DNA of 9,936 nucleotides from Spirochaetales bacterium (GCA_022785155.1 JALFRH010000167.1:1-9936); one strand, 5' to 3'; shown: positions 1-6,536, numbered from the stretch's first letter. Notes: generated by a model not told the origin, from the sequence alone. Numbers and translations are program-made.

Positions 1-418
1 TGCCCTTCTCGATGTGAAGTATCTTCACCAATTGAAGGATGTCCTTTCTTCAATAATCGCCAAGGAAGGCCTTGGAAAAACCATGGAAGAGGCCATGGAA
101 AGGGTCATGGTGGTCAAAGAGCCTACTCCCGGATGGAAGAATATTTGCCATTGGAGGGATCTTAAGAGAAGCGAGAAGATATATGTAAGGAACATATATA
201 TCGCCCGAGATAAAATAGCCCGGTCCTTCAATGTCCCTGCATCCCGTGTAATGGATAAACACCATGTGGTGTCCTTGGCCATGGATCCTCCCAAAACAAG
301 GGAAGAGCTGCATAGAAGGCTCTCTCTTGAGCCTCAGCGTTTCCAGCGTCTTTTGGAAGAGAATATTCTCAAAGCTCTGGATAGATCCAAGAGGGAAATG
401 ATGGAAGGGGAGAAGTGA
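1..418 (+). CDS. rnd: Ribonuclease D-like 3'-5' exonuclease, C-terminal part (5' end outside window)
   Basis: The last 138 codons of a gene that enters from the left edge. The frame is open from base 2. A GTG at 14-16 is not a credible start, because the codons before it read A-L-L-D in front of VKYLHQL, matching the final helix of a DEDD exonuclease (usual pattern Y-A-x-x-D-V-x-Y-L). The Asp at 11-13 would be the last metal ligand, and base 1 is T, as a TAT Tyr codon needs. Residues about 60-130 of the fragment (from YIARDKIARSFNVPASRVM to RFQRLLEENILKAL) resemble an HRDC nucleic-acid-binding domain, as in RNase D. The family trims 3' ends of tRNA precursors and other stable RNAs in the cytoplasm. 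The stop TGA (416-418) touches the stop of the convergent molybdenum hydroxylase gene. An RNase D relative without the tRNA role cannot be excluded, since the N-terminal catalytic motifs are not visible. Confidence 0.82.
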   Translation, partial: ALLDVKYLHQLKDVLSSIIAKEGLGKTMEEAMERVMVVKEPTPGWKNICHWRDLKRSEKIYVRNIYIARDKIARSFNVPASRVMDKHHVVSLAMDPPKTREELHRRLSLEPQRFQRLLEENILKALDRSKREMMEGEK

Positions 419-430
419 TCATTCCCCCTT
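405..430. terminator. Possible bidirectional hairpin at the convergent gene junction
   Basis: AAGGGG (405-410) pairs with CCCCTT (425-430) around a 14-nt loop holding the palindrome TGATCA (416-421). That palindrome contains both stop codons, TGA for the plus-strand gene and TGA for the minus-strand gene. The stem is only 6 bp and the U-tracts on either side are poor, so this is a weak terminator candidate. It is listed because the two genes have no other space for one. Confidence 0.25.
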
Positions 431-3385
431 TGCTATCTGAAGCACTTCCATAGGGCAGGCTTTTACACAGGTGCCACAGGCAATGCACTTTCCGCTTATA
501 TTGTCCTCCAAAGCCACCATCACCTTCATAGGGCAGGCTTCACGACACTTTCCGCAGCCTGTGCACTTCTTTTTGTCTATGGTATAGACACCGGCCATAT
601 TCTGTGTAATCGCACCCTCAGGACAGACCTTGGCACACTTTCCGCACTGAATGCAGACACTAGGTTTGTAGTCTTTGTCTTTTCTTACCTGAATGAAGGC
701 CAGGGTAGGGTCCGGAGTCTTTGTAAAGAGCATGGAACAGGCTCTTACACACTCCAGGCAGCCGATACACCTTGATCCTGGGTTCACAAAGAGTCTCTTT
801 CCCTTTTTGGGGAGTATCTTTTCGGCAAAAGGCTTTATTTCATATGGAGTATTTTGGAGAGGAAGGGAGTTTCTCTCTATTCCGTCCAGCTTCCTATAAG
901 CATTGGCGATGGCAGGAGCTGTAGGAATACATGTGATTTCACCCACACCAATGGCTCCAGAGGCCACATCAAGGCCTTCCTTTTCAATGACCTTTGCTAC
1001 AATTGGAGGAAGTTCATCGGCTCTGAAGAGACCCAAGGATCCGTATTTCTCCATTGGCTTGCACTTATCGAGTCTATATCTTTCCCTTAGGGCATATCCC
1101 ATTCCCATAACCACTCCGCCTTCAATCTGACCTTCAAGGGAAAGTGGGTTGATTGCCCTTCCTACATCGTGGGCTGCAATCATTTTCTCTATCTTTCCGC
1201 TCTCTTTGTTCAAGACGCAAAGCTGTGTTGCGTAACCATAGGCCACGTGGGATACAGGGTGTGGCAGAGGAGAGCCCAGTTTATCTGTTTTACCAAGGTA
1301 TTCTGCGTAGTACTCTTCCCCCTCCAGATCTTTCAGGGTCTTTCCTTCCAGCTCCTTCTTTATTAGGAGTGAAGCTCTTCGTGCTGCTTCACCGGTAATG
1401 GTGGTGTGGCGGGAACCGGAGGTGGTGCCGCTGTCAGGAGCGAAGGTGTTTGCCTTCTCGACGATTATGTCATCACCATCTATACCCGATACATCCGCAA
1501 CAATCTGCTTCAAGACAGACCATAGACCCTGTCCGATACAGGAACCTGCACACTTTATTATTACTTTTGAGTCTTCCACTTTCAGTGTAACCCTTCCATA
1601 GTCTGGAAGGCCCACTCCTACTCCTGCGTTTTTCATGGCACAGGCGATGCCGACTATTTCATTGTTGTAGTAATCGGATTTTACTGCTTCCAATGTTTCC
1701 TTCAAGCCTGTTGAAGAATCTGCTATCTGGCCGTTGGGTAGCTCGTCTCCCGGCTTGATGGCATTGATGTACCTTATTTCCCAACCGCTTATTCCAACCA
1801 TCTCGGCAAGCCTGTCCAAGGAGCTTTCAAGACCGAAGCAGGTCTGTGTGACTCCAAAGCCTCTGAAGGCTCCTGAAGGAGGATTATTTGTATAATAGGC
1901 ATAGCCGTCGATCTTGAAGTTCTGATAATTGTAAGGGCCGGAAGCGTGGGTGCAGGCTCTTTCAAGGACAGGACCGCAGAGAGACTGGTAGGCTCCGGTA
2001 TCTGCCTCCACTTCCGCCATGACCCCCTTGATTATTCCTTTTTTATCTACGCCGATGGTGATCTTCTCCCTCATGGGATGACGCTTAGGGTGGAAGAGAA
2101 GGCTTTCGCTTCTTGAAAGCTTCATCTTCACTGGTTTTTTCAATAGAAAGGCGGCAAGTGCAGATAAGTGCTGTACCGTTACGTCTTCCTTTCCTCCGAA
2201 GCCGCCTCCCACAAGGCAGTTGAATACCTCGACCTTATCATAAGGAAGGCCCAGCATAGGCGCTGTTTCGTGCTGGGTGTCATAGACGCCCTGGTCTGTG
2301 GAGTATATTCTTACCCCCTCCTCTGTAGGAATGGAAAGGGCGCATTCTGGTTCCAGGAAAGCGTGTTCTGTATGTGGAGTGGAGAAGACTGCGGTATATG
2401 TGAAGTCGGATTCAGCTATGGCTTTCTCTGCGTCTCCTCGTGATATATGCCTTTCCTGGGCTATGTTTCCTTTATACTCAGGGTGGACAAGTACTGCGCC
2501 TTCTTTCTTTGCTTCATCTATGGAAGAGATGAAGGGCAATACTTCATACTCCACTTTTATCTTGTCCTTTGCCCTATCTGCATGGTCGCGGGTATCTGCC
2601 ACCACAAGGGCAACAGGGTCTCCGAGAAAGCGGGTGGTTTCCCCGATTCCTATCATGGCTTCCCAGTCTTTTACTATGTGGCCCACAGTCTTTTTTCCAG
2701 GAATATCCTGGGCTGTGAATATGGCGACTACGCCCTCTTCCTTAAGGGCCTCTTCCTTATCCAGGGACAAAAGCTTTGCCCTAGGATATTTGGAACGAAG
2801 GGCCACTGCATGGAGCATGCCGTCTACATATAGGTCATCCGGATATTTGCCGTAACCCAATACTTTCTCCCTGACATCAGGCCTTTTTACCCTTGCCCCG
2901 ATCTTCCATTCTTCCTTTTCTTCTTCGAGTCCCCCCTCTCTGAAGATTTTTGCAGCAAGTTTTATGGCCTCTACGATTTTCACGTAGCCGGTACATCTGC
3001 AGATATTGTTTCTTATGGCAAATCTAATCTCTTCTTCACTTGGGTCTGGGACTTTATCCAAAAGCCCCTTTGCAGCCATTACCATTCCAGGAATACAGAA
3101 ACCGCACTGGACGGCTCCAGCCTTACCGAAGGCGTAGTCGTAGACTCTCTTTTCCCATTCTGTAAGCCCCTCTACAGTAACGATGGAGTGCCCGTCAGCC
3201 ATTTTTGTTGTAAGAGTGCAGGCCTTCACTGCTTCTCCGTCAAAGAGAATGGTGCAGGTGCCGCATGCACCCTCAGAGCAGCCGTCCTTGGCTGATGTTA
3301 TTCGTAGATCGTCTCTTAAATAGCGTAAAAGGGATTTGTTTTCGTTTGTTTCTGTATGCTTTGAGTTTACGTTGATTCCGAACAT
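419..3385 (-). CDS. Xanthine dehydrogenase-type molybdenum hydroxylase fused to a four-cluster ferredoxin domain
   Basis: A 988-residue molybdopterin enzyme that probably hydroxylates a purine such as xanthine or hypoxanthine in the cytoplasm. Two plant-type 2Fe-2S motifs are complete: C36, C41, C44, C56 and then C94, C97, C129, C131. The Mo domain spans about 165-850. GGGFGGKE (393-400) ends in the Glu equivalent to the substrate Glu of xanthine oxidase (position 802 in the bovine enzyme; aldehyde oxidases have Val). GAFRGFG (505-511) supplies the purine-site Arg, and GVGE (813-816) gives the catalytic base E816. The fold resembles the 'selenium-dependent xanthine dehydrogenase' group, which normally ends near residue 850. 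Here a tail follows with four CxxCxxCxxxC motifs starting at C873, C911, C941 and C967, consistent with four 4Fe-4S clusters. No FAD subunit or Mo-cofactor gene adjoins it, so electrons probably leave through the ferredoxin tail; the acceptor is unknown. The ATG has GGGAG 7 nt upstream. Whether the labile Se cofactor is present cannot be read from sequence. Confidence 0.88.
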   Translation of the reverse strand: MFGINVNSKHTETNENKSLLRYLRDDLRITSAKDGCSEGACGTCTILFDGEAVKACTLTTKMADGHSIVTVEGLTEWEKRVYDYAFGKAGAVQCGFCIPGMVMAAKGLLDKVPDPSEEEIRFAIRNNICRCTGYVKIVEAIKLAAKIFREGGLEEEKEEWKIGARVKRPDVREKVLGYGKYPDDLYVDGMLHAVALRSKYPRAKLLSLDKEEALKEEGVVAIFTAQDIPGKKTVGHIVKDWEAMIGIGETTRFLGDPVALVVADTRDHADRAKDKIKVEYEVLPFISSIDEAKKEGAVLVHPEYKGNIAQERHISRGDAEKAIAESDFTYTAVFSTPHTEHAFLEPECALSIPTEEGVRIYSTDQGVYDTQHETAPMLGLPYDKVEVFNCLVGGGFGGKEDVTVQHLSALAAFLLKKPVKMKLSRSESLLFHPKRHPMREKITIGVDKKGIIKGVMAEVEADTGAYQSLCGPVLERACTHASGPYNYQNFKIDGYAYYTNNPPSGAFRGFGVTQTCFGLESSLDRLAEMVGISGWEIRYINAIKPGDELPNGQIADSSTGLKETLEAVKSDYYNNEIVGIACAMKNAGVGVGLPDYGRVTLKVEDSKVIIKCAGSCIGQGLWSVLKQIVADVSGIDGDDIIVEKANTFAPDSGTTSGSRHTTITGEAARRASLLIKKELEGKTLKDLEGEEYYAEYLGKTDKLGSPLPHPVSHVAYGYATQLCVLNKESGKIEKMIAAHDVGRAINPLSLEGQIEGGVVMGMGYALRERYRLDKCKPMEKYGSLGLFRADELPPIVAKVIEKEGLDVASGAIGVGEITCIPTAPAIANAYRKLDGIERNSLPLQNTPYEIKPFAEKILPKKGKRLFVNPGSRCIGCLECVRACSMLFTKTPDPTLAFIQVRKDKDYKPSVCIQCGKCAKVCPEGAITQNMAGVYTIDKKKCTGCGKCREACPMKVMVALEDNISGKCIACGTCVKACPMEVLQIAKGE

Positions 3386-3475
3386 TGCTTCGCTCCCTTG
3401 ATTTGTGTTTTACACCAATGAAGGGGCCCCTTAGCTTCTGTCTGGCAATGGCAGCGGTCTGTGATACCCACCTAT
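3386..3475 (-). promoter_or_regulatory. 5' leader of the molybdenum hydroxylase gene, with palindrome
   Basis: About 90 nt lie between the predicted transcription start and the ATG. They contain the perfect 12-bp palindrome AAGGGGCCCCTT (3421-3432), a GTGT-AAA-ACAC inverted repeat (within 3406-3417) and the ribosome site AAGGGAG (3393-3399). In the RNA the CCCUU of the palindrome can pair either with its own AAGG or with the AAGGG of the ribosome site, so a switch between two folds is possible. I do not recognise a known riboswitch class. The leader length and pairing are read from sequence; the regulatory role is inferred. Confidence 0.35.
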
Positions 3476-3481
3476 ATGTCC

Positions 3482-3509
3482 ATTATATCTCAGAACGTAA
3501 ATATGTCAA
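3482..3509 (-). promoter_or_regulatory. Sigma-70-type promoter of the molybdenum hydroxylase gene
   Basis: On the minus strand TTGACA (3504-3509) is followed after exactly 16 bp by TATAAT (3482-3487). Both hexamers match the housekeeping consensus fully. Transcription would begin near 3475. So strong a core promoter in front of a catabolic gene suggests that control comes from repression or from the leader, in addition to the half-site array just upstream. Confidence 0.85.
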
Positions 3510-3516
3510 AAGAAAA

Positions 3517-3541
3517 GCAACAAGTCGCAACATTACGTTGC
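3517..3541 (-). promoter_or_regulatory. Triple GCAAC half-site array, probable regulator binding site
   Basis: On the plus strand the sequence reads GCAAC-N5-GCAAC-N5-GTTGC, at 3517-3521, 3527-3531 and 3537-3541. Each half-site starts 10 bp after the previous one, so all lie on one face of the helix. The last two form an inverted repeat and the first is a direct copy. The array ends 7 bp upstream of the -35 hexamer, centred near -54 from the predicted start, a usual place for an activator. The regulator is not identified. Confidence 0.55.
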
Positions 3542-3631
3542 TGTATCACGATTTATATAGGATGTGAATGTCCGTTGGTAGTGGGGGTATTTTGCTTAGG
3601 GAGCATGGAATCCCCTAGTATGGACTATGGA

Positions 3632-4105
3632 TTAAAAAGTCTTTCTCATTATGTATTCTTCATCTATGTCCCTTACAATACAAAAGCCAAGGCGCTTATA
3701 TAGGGACACAGCATAGTTTTCTTTTTGGCATGAGAGGGAAACAGATTTATACCCAAGGTCAGAGAGAAGGGAGAGCATGGCGGAGAGTAGGCTGCTTCCT
3801 ATTCCTTTACCCCTATATTCCTTCTCCACGGAAATAATAAGGGAAGGGGTATCGTCGTCAATGTGGCCGTAGTCGTCCATGATCCTTACCCATACTGCGC
3901 CCACGATTCTATTCTCCGCTTCAGCCACAAGAATATGATCGTCCTTCTCTTTTCCAAGGTTATCTACATAAACCTGTAGTTCAGGTTTGTAGATAATGTC
4001 GAAAGGAGGTGGAGTTTCTCCTTTGTGTACATAGATTGCAAGGTAGAGGAAACGATGGAGTTCTACGATTTCCTCCTCCTTTATTTCTCTTATTCTATAT
4101 TCCAT
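3632..4105 (-). CDS. GNAT family N-acetyltransferase
   Basis: A 157-residue protein of normal length for a single-domain GNAT enzyme, which moves an acetyl group from acetyl-CoA to an amine. The acetyl-CoA-binding motif A is clear: a beta strand (LIISV, 89-93) followed by EYRGKGIGSSLL (96-107), with the R/Q-x-x-G-x-G/A loop as RGKGIG (98-103). The later part, ENYAVSLYKRLGF (129-141), is the usual motif B, in which N and Y line the cofactor site. The substrate cannot be predicted. The start ATG lies 3 nt after the stop of the dCMP deaminase gene and no good ribosome site precedes it (AACTCCAATAGAAC), so translation probably depends on coupling to that gene. No U-tracted terminator is visible after the stop. 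Confidence 0.85.
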   Translation of the reverse strand: MEYRIREIKEEEIVELHRFLYLAIYVHKGETPPPFDIIYKPELQVYVDNLGKEKDDHILVAEAENRIVGAVWVRIMDDYGHIDDDTPSLIISVEKEYRGKGIGSSLLSAMLSLLSDLGYKSVSLSCQKENYAVSLYKRLGFCIVRDIDEEYIMRKTF

Positions 4106-4108
4106 GTT

Positions 4109-4600
4109 CTATTGGAGTTTCAAAACCAGTTCCTTTCTGTCTGTTTCCAGGTGGGAGTACTCCACTCCGGCGGCATCAAGCATTCTCTTACTTGCCTTAG
4201 TTGCATCGGTGTCTTTGTATTTATCAGATAGATAGACGATTTTCTTTATTCCGCTCTGTATTACAGCCTTTGCGCATTCATTGCAAGGAAAGAGGGCCAC
4301 ATAGAGAGTGGAGCCCTTCAGGAGGGAAGCGTTGTTGCAGTTGAGAATGGCATTAAGCTCTGCATGGCACACATAGGGATACTTTGTTTCGCACCATCCT
4401 CCTTCTCTTGCCCAAGGAAGATCGTCGTCACTGCAGCCACGAGGGAAACCGTTGTATCCGACTCCGATGATTTTATTGTCGTCAGACACTATGCAAGCAC
4501 CTACCTGAGTATTGGGATCCTTACTTCTCATTGATGATAATACTGCAACTCCCATGAAGTATTCGTCCCAAGAAATATAATCCTTTCGTTTACCTGTCAT
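4109..4600 (-). CDS. Deoxycytidylate (dCMP) deaminase
   Basis: A 163-residue zinc enzyme of the cytidine/deoxycytidylate deaminase family that converts dCMP to dUMP, the precursor of dTMP. Zinc-site residues are H79 with catalytic E81 (CHAELNAIL, 78-86) and C106 and C109 (PCNEC, 105-109). GYNGFPRG (48-55) is the family segment tied to nucleotide binding and, in many members, dCTP/dTTP control. The ATG at 4598-4600 is preferred, because GAGGTG (4604-4609) precedes it at normal spacing and residues from there on match the family. A TTG at 4646-4648 would add 16 residues (beginning PNPPLTLHNW) that fit no family feature and run through a perfect hairpin. It follows the ABC permease by 58 nt and is followed after 3 nt by the acetyltransferase gene. 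A ComEB-like competence role is not supported by context. Confidence 0.9.
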   Translation of the reverse strand: MTGKRKDYISWDEYFMGVAVLSSMRSKDPNTQVGACIVSDDNKIIGVGYNGFPRGCSDDDLPWAREGGWCETKYPYVCHAELNAILNCNNASLLKGSTLYVALFPCNECAKAVIQSGIKKIVYLSDKYKDTDATKASKRMLDAAGVEYSHLETDRKELVLKLQ

Positions 4601-4641
4601 ATCCACCTCTTTCTTCCAATTATGGAGTGTAAGAGGTGGAT
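4601..4641 (-). promoter_or_regulatory. Hairpin that buries the ribosome binding site of the dCMP deaminase gene
   Basis: ATCCACCTCTT (4601-4611) and AAGAGGTGGAT (4631-4641), in plus-strand terms, form a perfect 11-bp inverted repeat with a 19-nt loop. The loop holds a smaller stem, TCCA/TGGA (4615-4618 with 4623-4626, ATTA loop). In the minus-strand RNA the 3' arm contains the ribosome site GAGGUG and ends directly before the AUG, while the 5' arm is a CCACCUC anti-ribosome-site sequence. No U-tract follows, so this is not an ordinary terminator. It begins 17 nt after the permease stop, so ribosomes finishing the permease could open it. The structure is seen directly; its role in translation control is inferred. 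Confidence 0.65.
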
Positions 4642-4658
4642 TAGGCAAACCTTTTCGA

Positions 4659-5267
4659 CTAGAAATCCTTTTTTGCCAGTAATCTCAAGGAAATAAGGAA
4701 GGATACTATATTACAGAGCACCGAGAATAAGACGGTGGCAATGATTATCAACGGAAGGGAGAGGGTGATATCTATTGATGAGAATAGCCATATAACGAAT
4801 ACAGCAGGAACCATGTAGCATAACAGGAGTATTATCCTTGCCTTTTCTGAGCCAAACTTCAGGGTAAGGGGAATAGTCGTGCTTCCTGAGAAGGAAGTTA
4901 TGGCAAAACCTGTCATTATTTCCATCGCCACTCCATCCCATGCAAGGGGCCTATGATAGAACAAGGCCATAATATATTCCAAGATCACTGATAATACTCC
5001 CGCAATTCCCACCAGCATCAATAGGAGAATGTATTTTTCTCCGACAATCTCCTTTTTCCTTCCGCTATCCGATATGGCGCGGCGAAGAAAGTGTTCCCTT
5101 TCATCTATGGCCATAGTTGTCAGCATAAGAGAAGCTGAGTATATCATGACTATCAAGGCAGATCCTTGGTCCTTGAAAAGAAAAGAGCAGACTACGGCCA
5201 TTACAAGTAGTAATCTTGCATATCTTTTGAGTACGTTTATATCTTTGAATAATAGAGCCTTGATCAT
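4659..5267 (-). CDS. ABC-2 type transporter permease subunit
   Basis: A 202-residue integral membrane protein, the channel half of a two-gene ABC exporter. The N-terminal MIKALLFKDINVLKRYARLL is typical of the short ABC-2 permeases (ABC2_membrane_5 type) paired with YtrB/PmtA-like ATPases. About six hydrophobic segments can be seen, near residues 17-31, 37-50, 79-104, 115-128, 145-162 and 170-196, with charged loops between them (DEREHFLRRAISDSGRKKE, 55-73, probably cytoplasmic and facing the ATPase). Its ATG overlaps the stop of the ATPase gene in an ATGA arrangement (5264-5267), so translation is coupled and a 1:1 complex is likely. The cargo is unknown. Relatives export antimicrobial or amphipathic peptides or respond to cell-envelope antibiotics. 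Confidence 0.82.
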   Translation of the reverse strand: MIKALLFKDINVLKRYARLLLVMAVVCSFLFKDQGSALIVMIYSASLMLTTMAIDEREHFLRRAISDSGRKKEIVGEKYILLLMLVGIAGVLSVILEYIMALFYHRPLAWDGVAMEIMTGFAITSFSGSTTIPLTLKFGSEKARIILLLCYMVPAVFVIWLFSSIDITLSLPLIIIATVLFSVLCNIVSFLISLRLLAKKDF

Positions 5268-6124
5268 TCTTCTTCTTCTTCTCCTCTGGCGATCATTAAA
5301 AGTATGGACTCGATGGTGGCGTCATCCATGGCCACTTCTTTATGGAGTTCTTTGAATCTTTCTTTGTCTGAAATAAGAAGATCCTTGGAGTAGGGTCTCT
5401 TCCTTTCGTAATATACGCCCTCTTCCTTCAGGGAAGTATAGTCCTTGTCTACATGGGCTATTCCCCATTTCTCTTCCAGTTCATTGTGGTCCACGGATAG
5501 AACCAGCTTTCCCTTATGGATGAATACTATCCTATCTGCAATCTTCTCCAGATCGCTTGTTATATGGGAAGAAAAGAGAATGGCCTTCTCCTCATCCATT
5601 ACAAACTCCTGGAAAAGGTCCAAGAGTTCATCCCTCACCACAGGATCAAGGCTTGCTGTGGTTTCGTCCAGGATTATCAGATCAGGGGTATGGGAGAGGC
5701 AGTAGGCTATCTCCGCTTTGGCTTTCATTCCCTTTGAAAACTCCTTTAGTCTCTTACCCTCCGGGAGAGAGAGTCTCTCCTTCAGATCATTCCATTTTCC
5801 TGTATCCCAGCTGGAGAATAGTAGTCTTCCATATGTTTCAATGTCGTTTATGGTGAAGTCCAAAGGAAAAGATGTGTCATCATAGGCAAAGGCAAGGCGT
5901 TCCCTTTCCTTTGAAGAGAGAAGGGAAATATCCTTTCCTTGGAAGGTGATGGTTCCTGAAGTTTTTTGGATTATGGAGGAGATGCAACCTATGGTGGTGC
6001 TCTTTCCTGCTCCGTTTTCACCTACAAGAGCAGTTATCTCACCTTTGTTGATCTTAAGGTTGATGTCATCGAGAGTAAATGATGAGTAGTTTTTACAAAG
6101 ATTCTTTGTTTCCAGAATTGTCAT
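5264..6124 (-). CDS. ABC transporter ATP-binding protein, YtrB/PmtA-like
   Basis: A 286-residue cytoplasmic ATPase that powers the adjacent permease. Walker A is GENGAGKST (35-43). The signature is the variant FSKGMK (129-134) in place of LSGGQ, normal for this subfamily. Walker B ends in catalytic E154 (LIILDETT, 149-156), where Thr replaces the usual Pro after DE. The D-loop is SLDP, and the switch His is H187 in SSHITSDLEKIADRI. The Q-loop Gln is replaced by acidic residues (AYDDTSFP, 80-87), also usual in this subfamily. The C-terminal 70 residues are a family-specific extension ending in EEEEE. The ATG at 6122-6124 is chosen because GAGGTG precedes it and homology begins there (MTILETKNL). 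The open frame back to 6211 lies wholly inside the GntR gene. It overlaps the end of the GntR gene by 32 bp and the permease start by 4 bp. Confidence 0.9.
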   Translation of the reverse strand: MTILETKNLCKNYSSFTLDDINLKINKGEITALVGENGAGKSTTIGCISSIIQKTSGTITFQGKDISLLSSKERERLAFAYDDTSFPLDFTINDIETYGRLLFSSWDTGKWNDLKERLSLPEGKRLKEFSKGMKAKAEIAYCLSHTPDLIILDETTASLDPVVRDELLDLFQEFVMDEEKAILFSSHITSDLEKIADRIVFIHKGKLVLSVDHNELEEKWGIAHVDKDYTSLKEEGVYYERKRPYSKDLLISDKERFKELHKEVAMDDATIESILLMIARGEEEEE

Positions 6125-6503
6125 TGGCCACCTCAATATCAAAGTGTTTTTCAAAGAGCTCAATGACAGCTTCTTTCCCGATTCCTCCACGTCTGGCCTT
6201 TCTGGCTGCATCCATTACAGCCTCCTCCACAAGAAGTAGATTCTTCTCCTTCAGCTTTTCTTCCTTTATTTCGCTGACGAAAGTTCCTCTTCCGACTCCT
6301 GTGGTGATATATCCCTCCCTGGAGAGATTTTCATAGGCCTTCTGTACAGTTATGACGCTTACCCTCAGATCCTTGGCAAGAACCCTCATGGAAGGAAGGG
6401 GAGTGCCTGATGACAGTTCCCCTTTGAGAATCTGATCTTTTATCTGGTTCTCAATCTGAATATAGATGGCGTCATCTGACGAATTGGAAATAAAAAGTGT
6501 CAT
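6093..6503 (-). CDS. GntR family transcriptional regulator, YtrA subfamily
   Basis: A 136-residue DNA-binding protein with an N-terminal GntR winged helix (about 10-78) and a short helical tail (80-125), the size and layout of the YtrA subfamily. Recognisable segments are YIQIENQIKDQILKGEL (14-30), the recognition helix region LPSMRVLAKDLRVSVITVQK (36-55) and the wing GRGTFV (71-76). YtrA-type regulators usually repress an adjacent ABC exporter operon, including their own gene, and are released by envelope stress or by the cargo. That fits here: the ATPase gene starts inside its 3' end, and a perfect inverted repeat covers the predicted transcription start. The ribosome site is weak (AAAGAAAG before CA-ATG), suggesting low synthesis of the repressor. 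Confidence 0.9.
   Translation of the reverse strand: MTLFISNSSDDAIYIQIENQIKDQILKGELSSGTPLPSMRVLAKDLRVSVITVQKAYENLSREGYITTGVGRGTFVSEIKEEKLKEKNLLLVEEAVMDAARKARRGGIGKEAVIELFEKHFDIEVANDNSGNKESL
6129..6134 (-). promoter_or_regulatory. Ribosome binding site that fixes the ABC ATPase start
   Basis: GAGGTG on the minus strand lies 4 nt before the ATG at 6122-6124, inside the coding region of the GntR gene. It is a strong match to the 16S rRNA tail and supports this start over the upstream in-frame codon at 6211. Confidence 0.75.
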
Positions 6504-6515
6504 TGCTTTCTTTAT

Positions 6516-6536
6516 TGTACTTGTTGAATAAGTACA
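6516..6536 (-). promoter_or_regulatory. Operator for the GntR repressor
   Basis: A perfect inverted repeat TGTACTT-N7-AAGTACA. It overlaps the last base of the -10 hexamer, covers the predicted transcription start near 6529, and ends 12 nt before the GntR start codon. Dimeric GntR proteins bind such repeats, and the position would block RNA polymerase, so self-repression is likely. The repeat is seen directly; its use by this GntR protein is inferred from position. Confidence 0.72.

Noticed and set aside
14..16. GTG as the true start of the first gene
   Set aside because: The codons before it continue a recognisable exonuclease helix, so the gene is cut by the window edge.
2298..2855. A 185-codon open frame on the plus strand within the hydroxylase gene
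   Set aside because: It lies wholly opposite a gene with clear motifs, has no recognisable domain and no supporting ribosome site. Its length is explained by the codon bias of the real gene.
3597..3617. TAGGG/CCCTA hairpin about 15 nt past the acetyltransferase stop, considered as a terminator
   Set aside because: The stem is five or six pairs with a large loop and there is no U-tract on the minus strand.
3385..3703. Short plus-strand frames in the gap upstream of the hydroxylase gene
   Set aside because: They run across a consensus promoter and half-site array on the other strand, overlap each other, and have no family pattern.
4601..4648. A 16-residue N-terminal extension of dCMP deaminase from a TTG start
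   Set aside because: The family begins near the ATG at 4600, which has a strong ribosome site. The extension would be coded by a perfect inverted repeat.
6125..6211. A 29-residue N-terminal extension of the ABC ATPase
   Set aside because: It lies entirely inside the GntR reading frame and shows no ABC features. The ATG at 6124 has GAGGTG in front.
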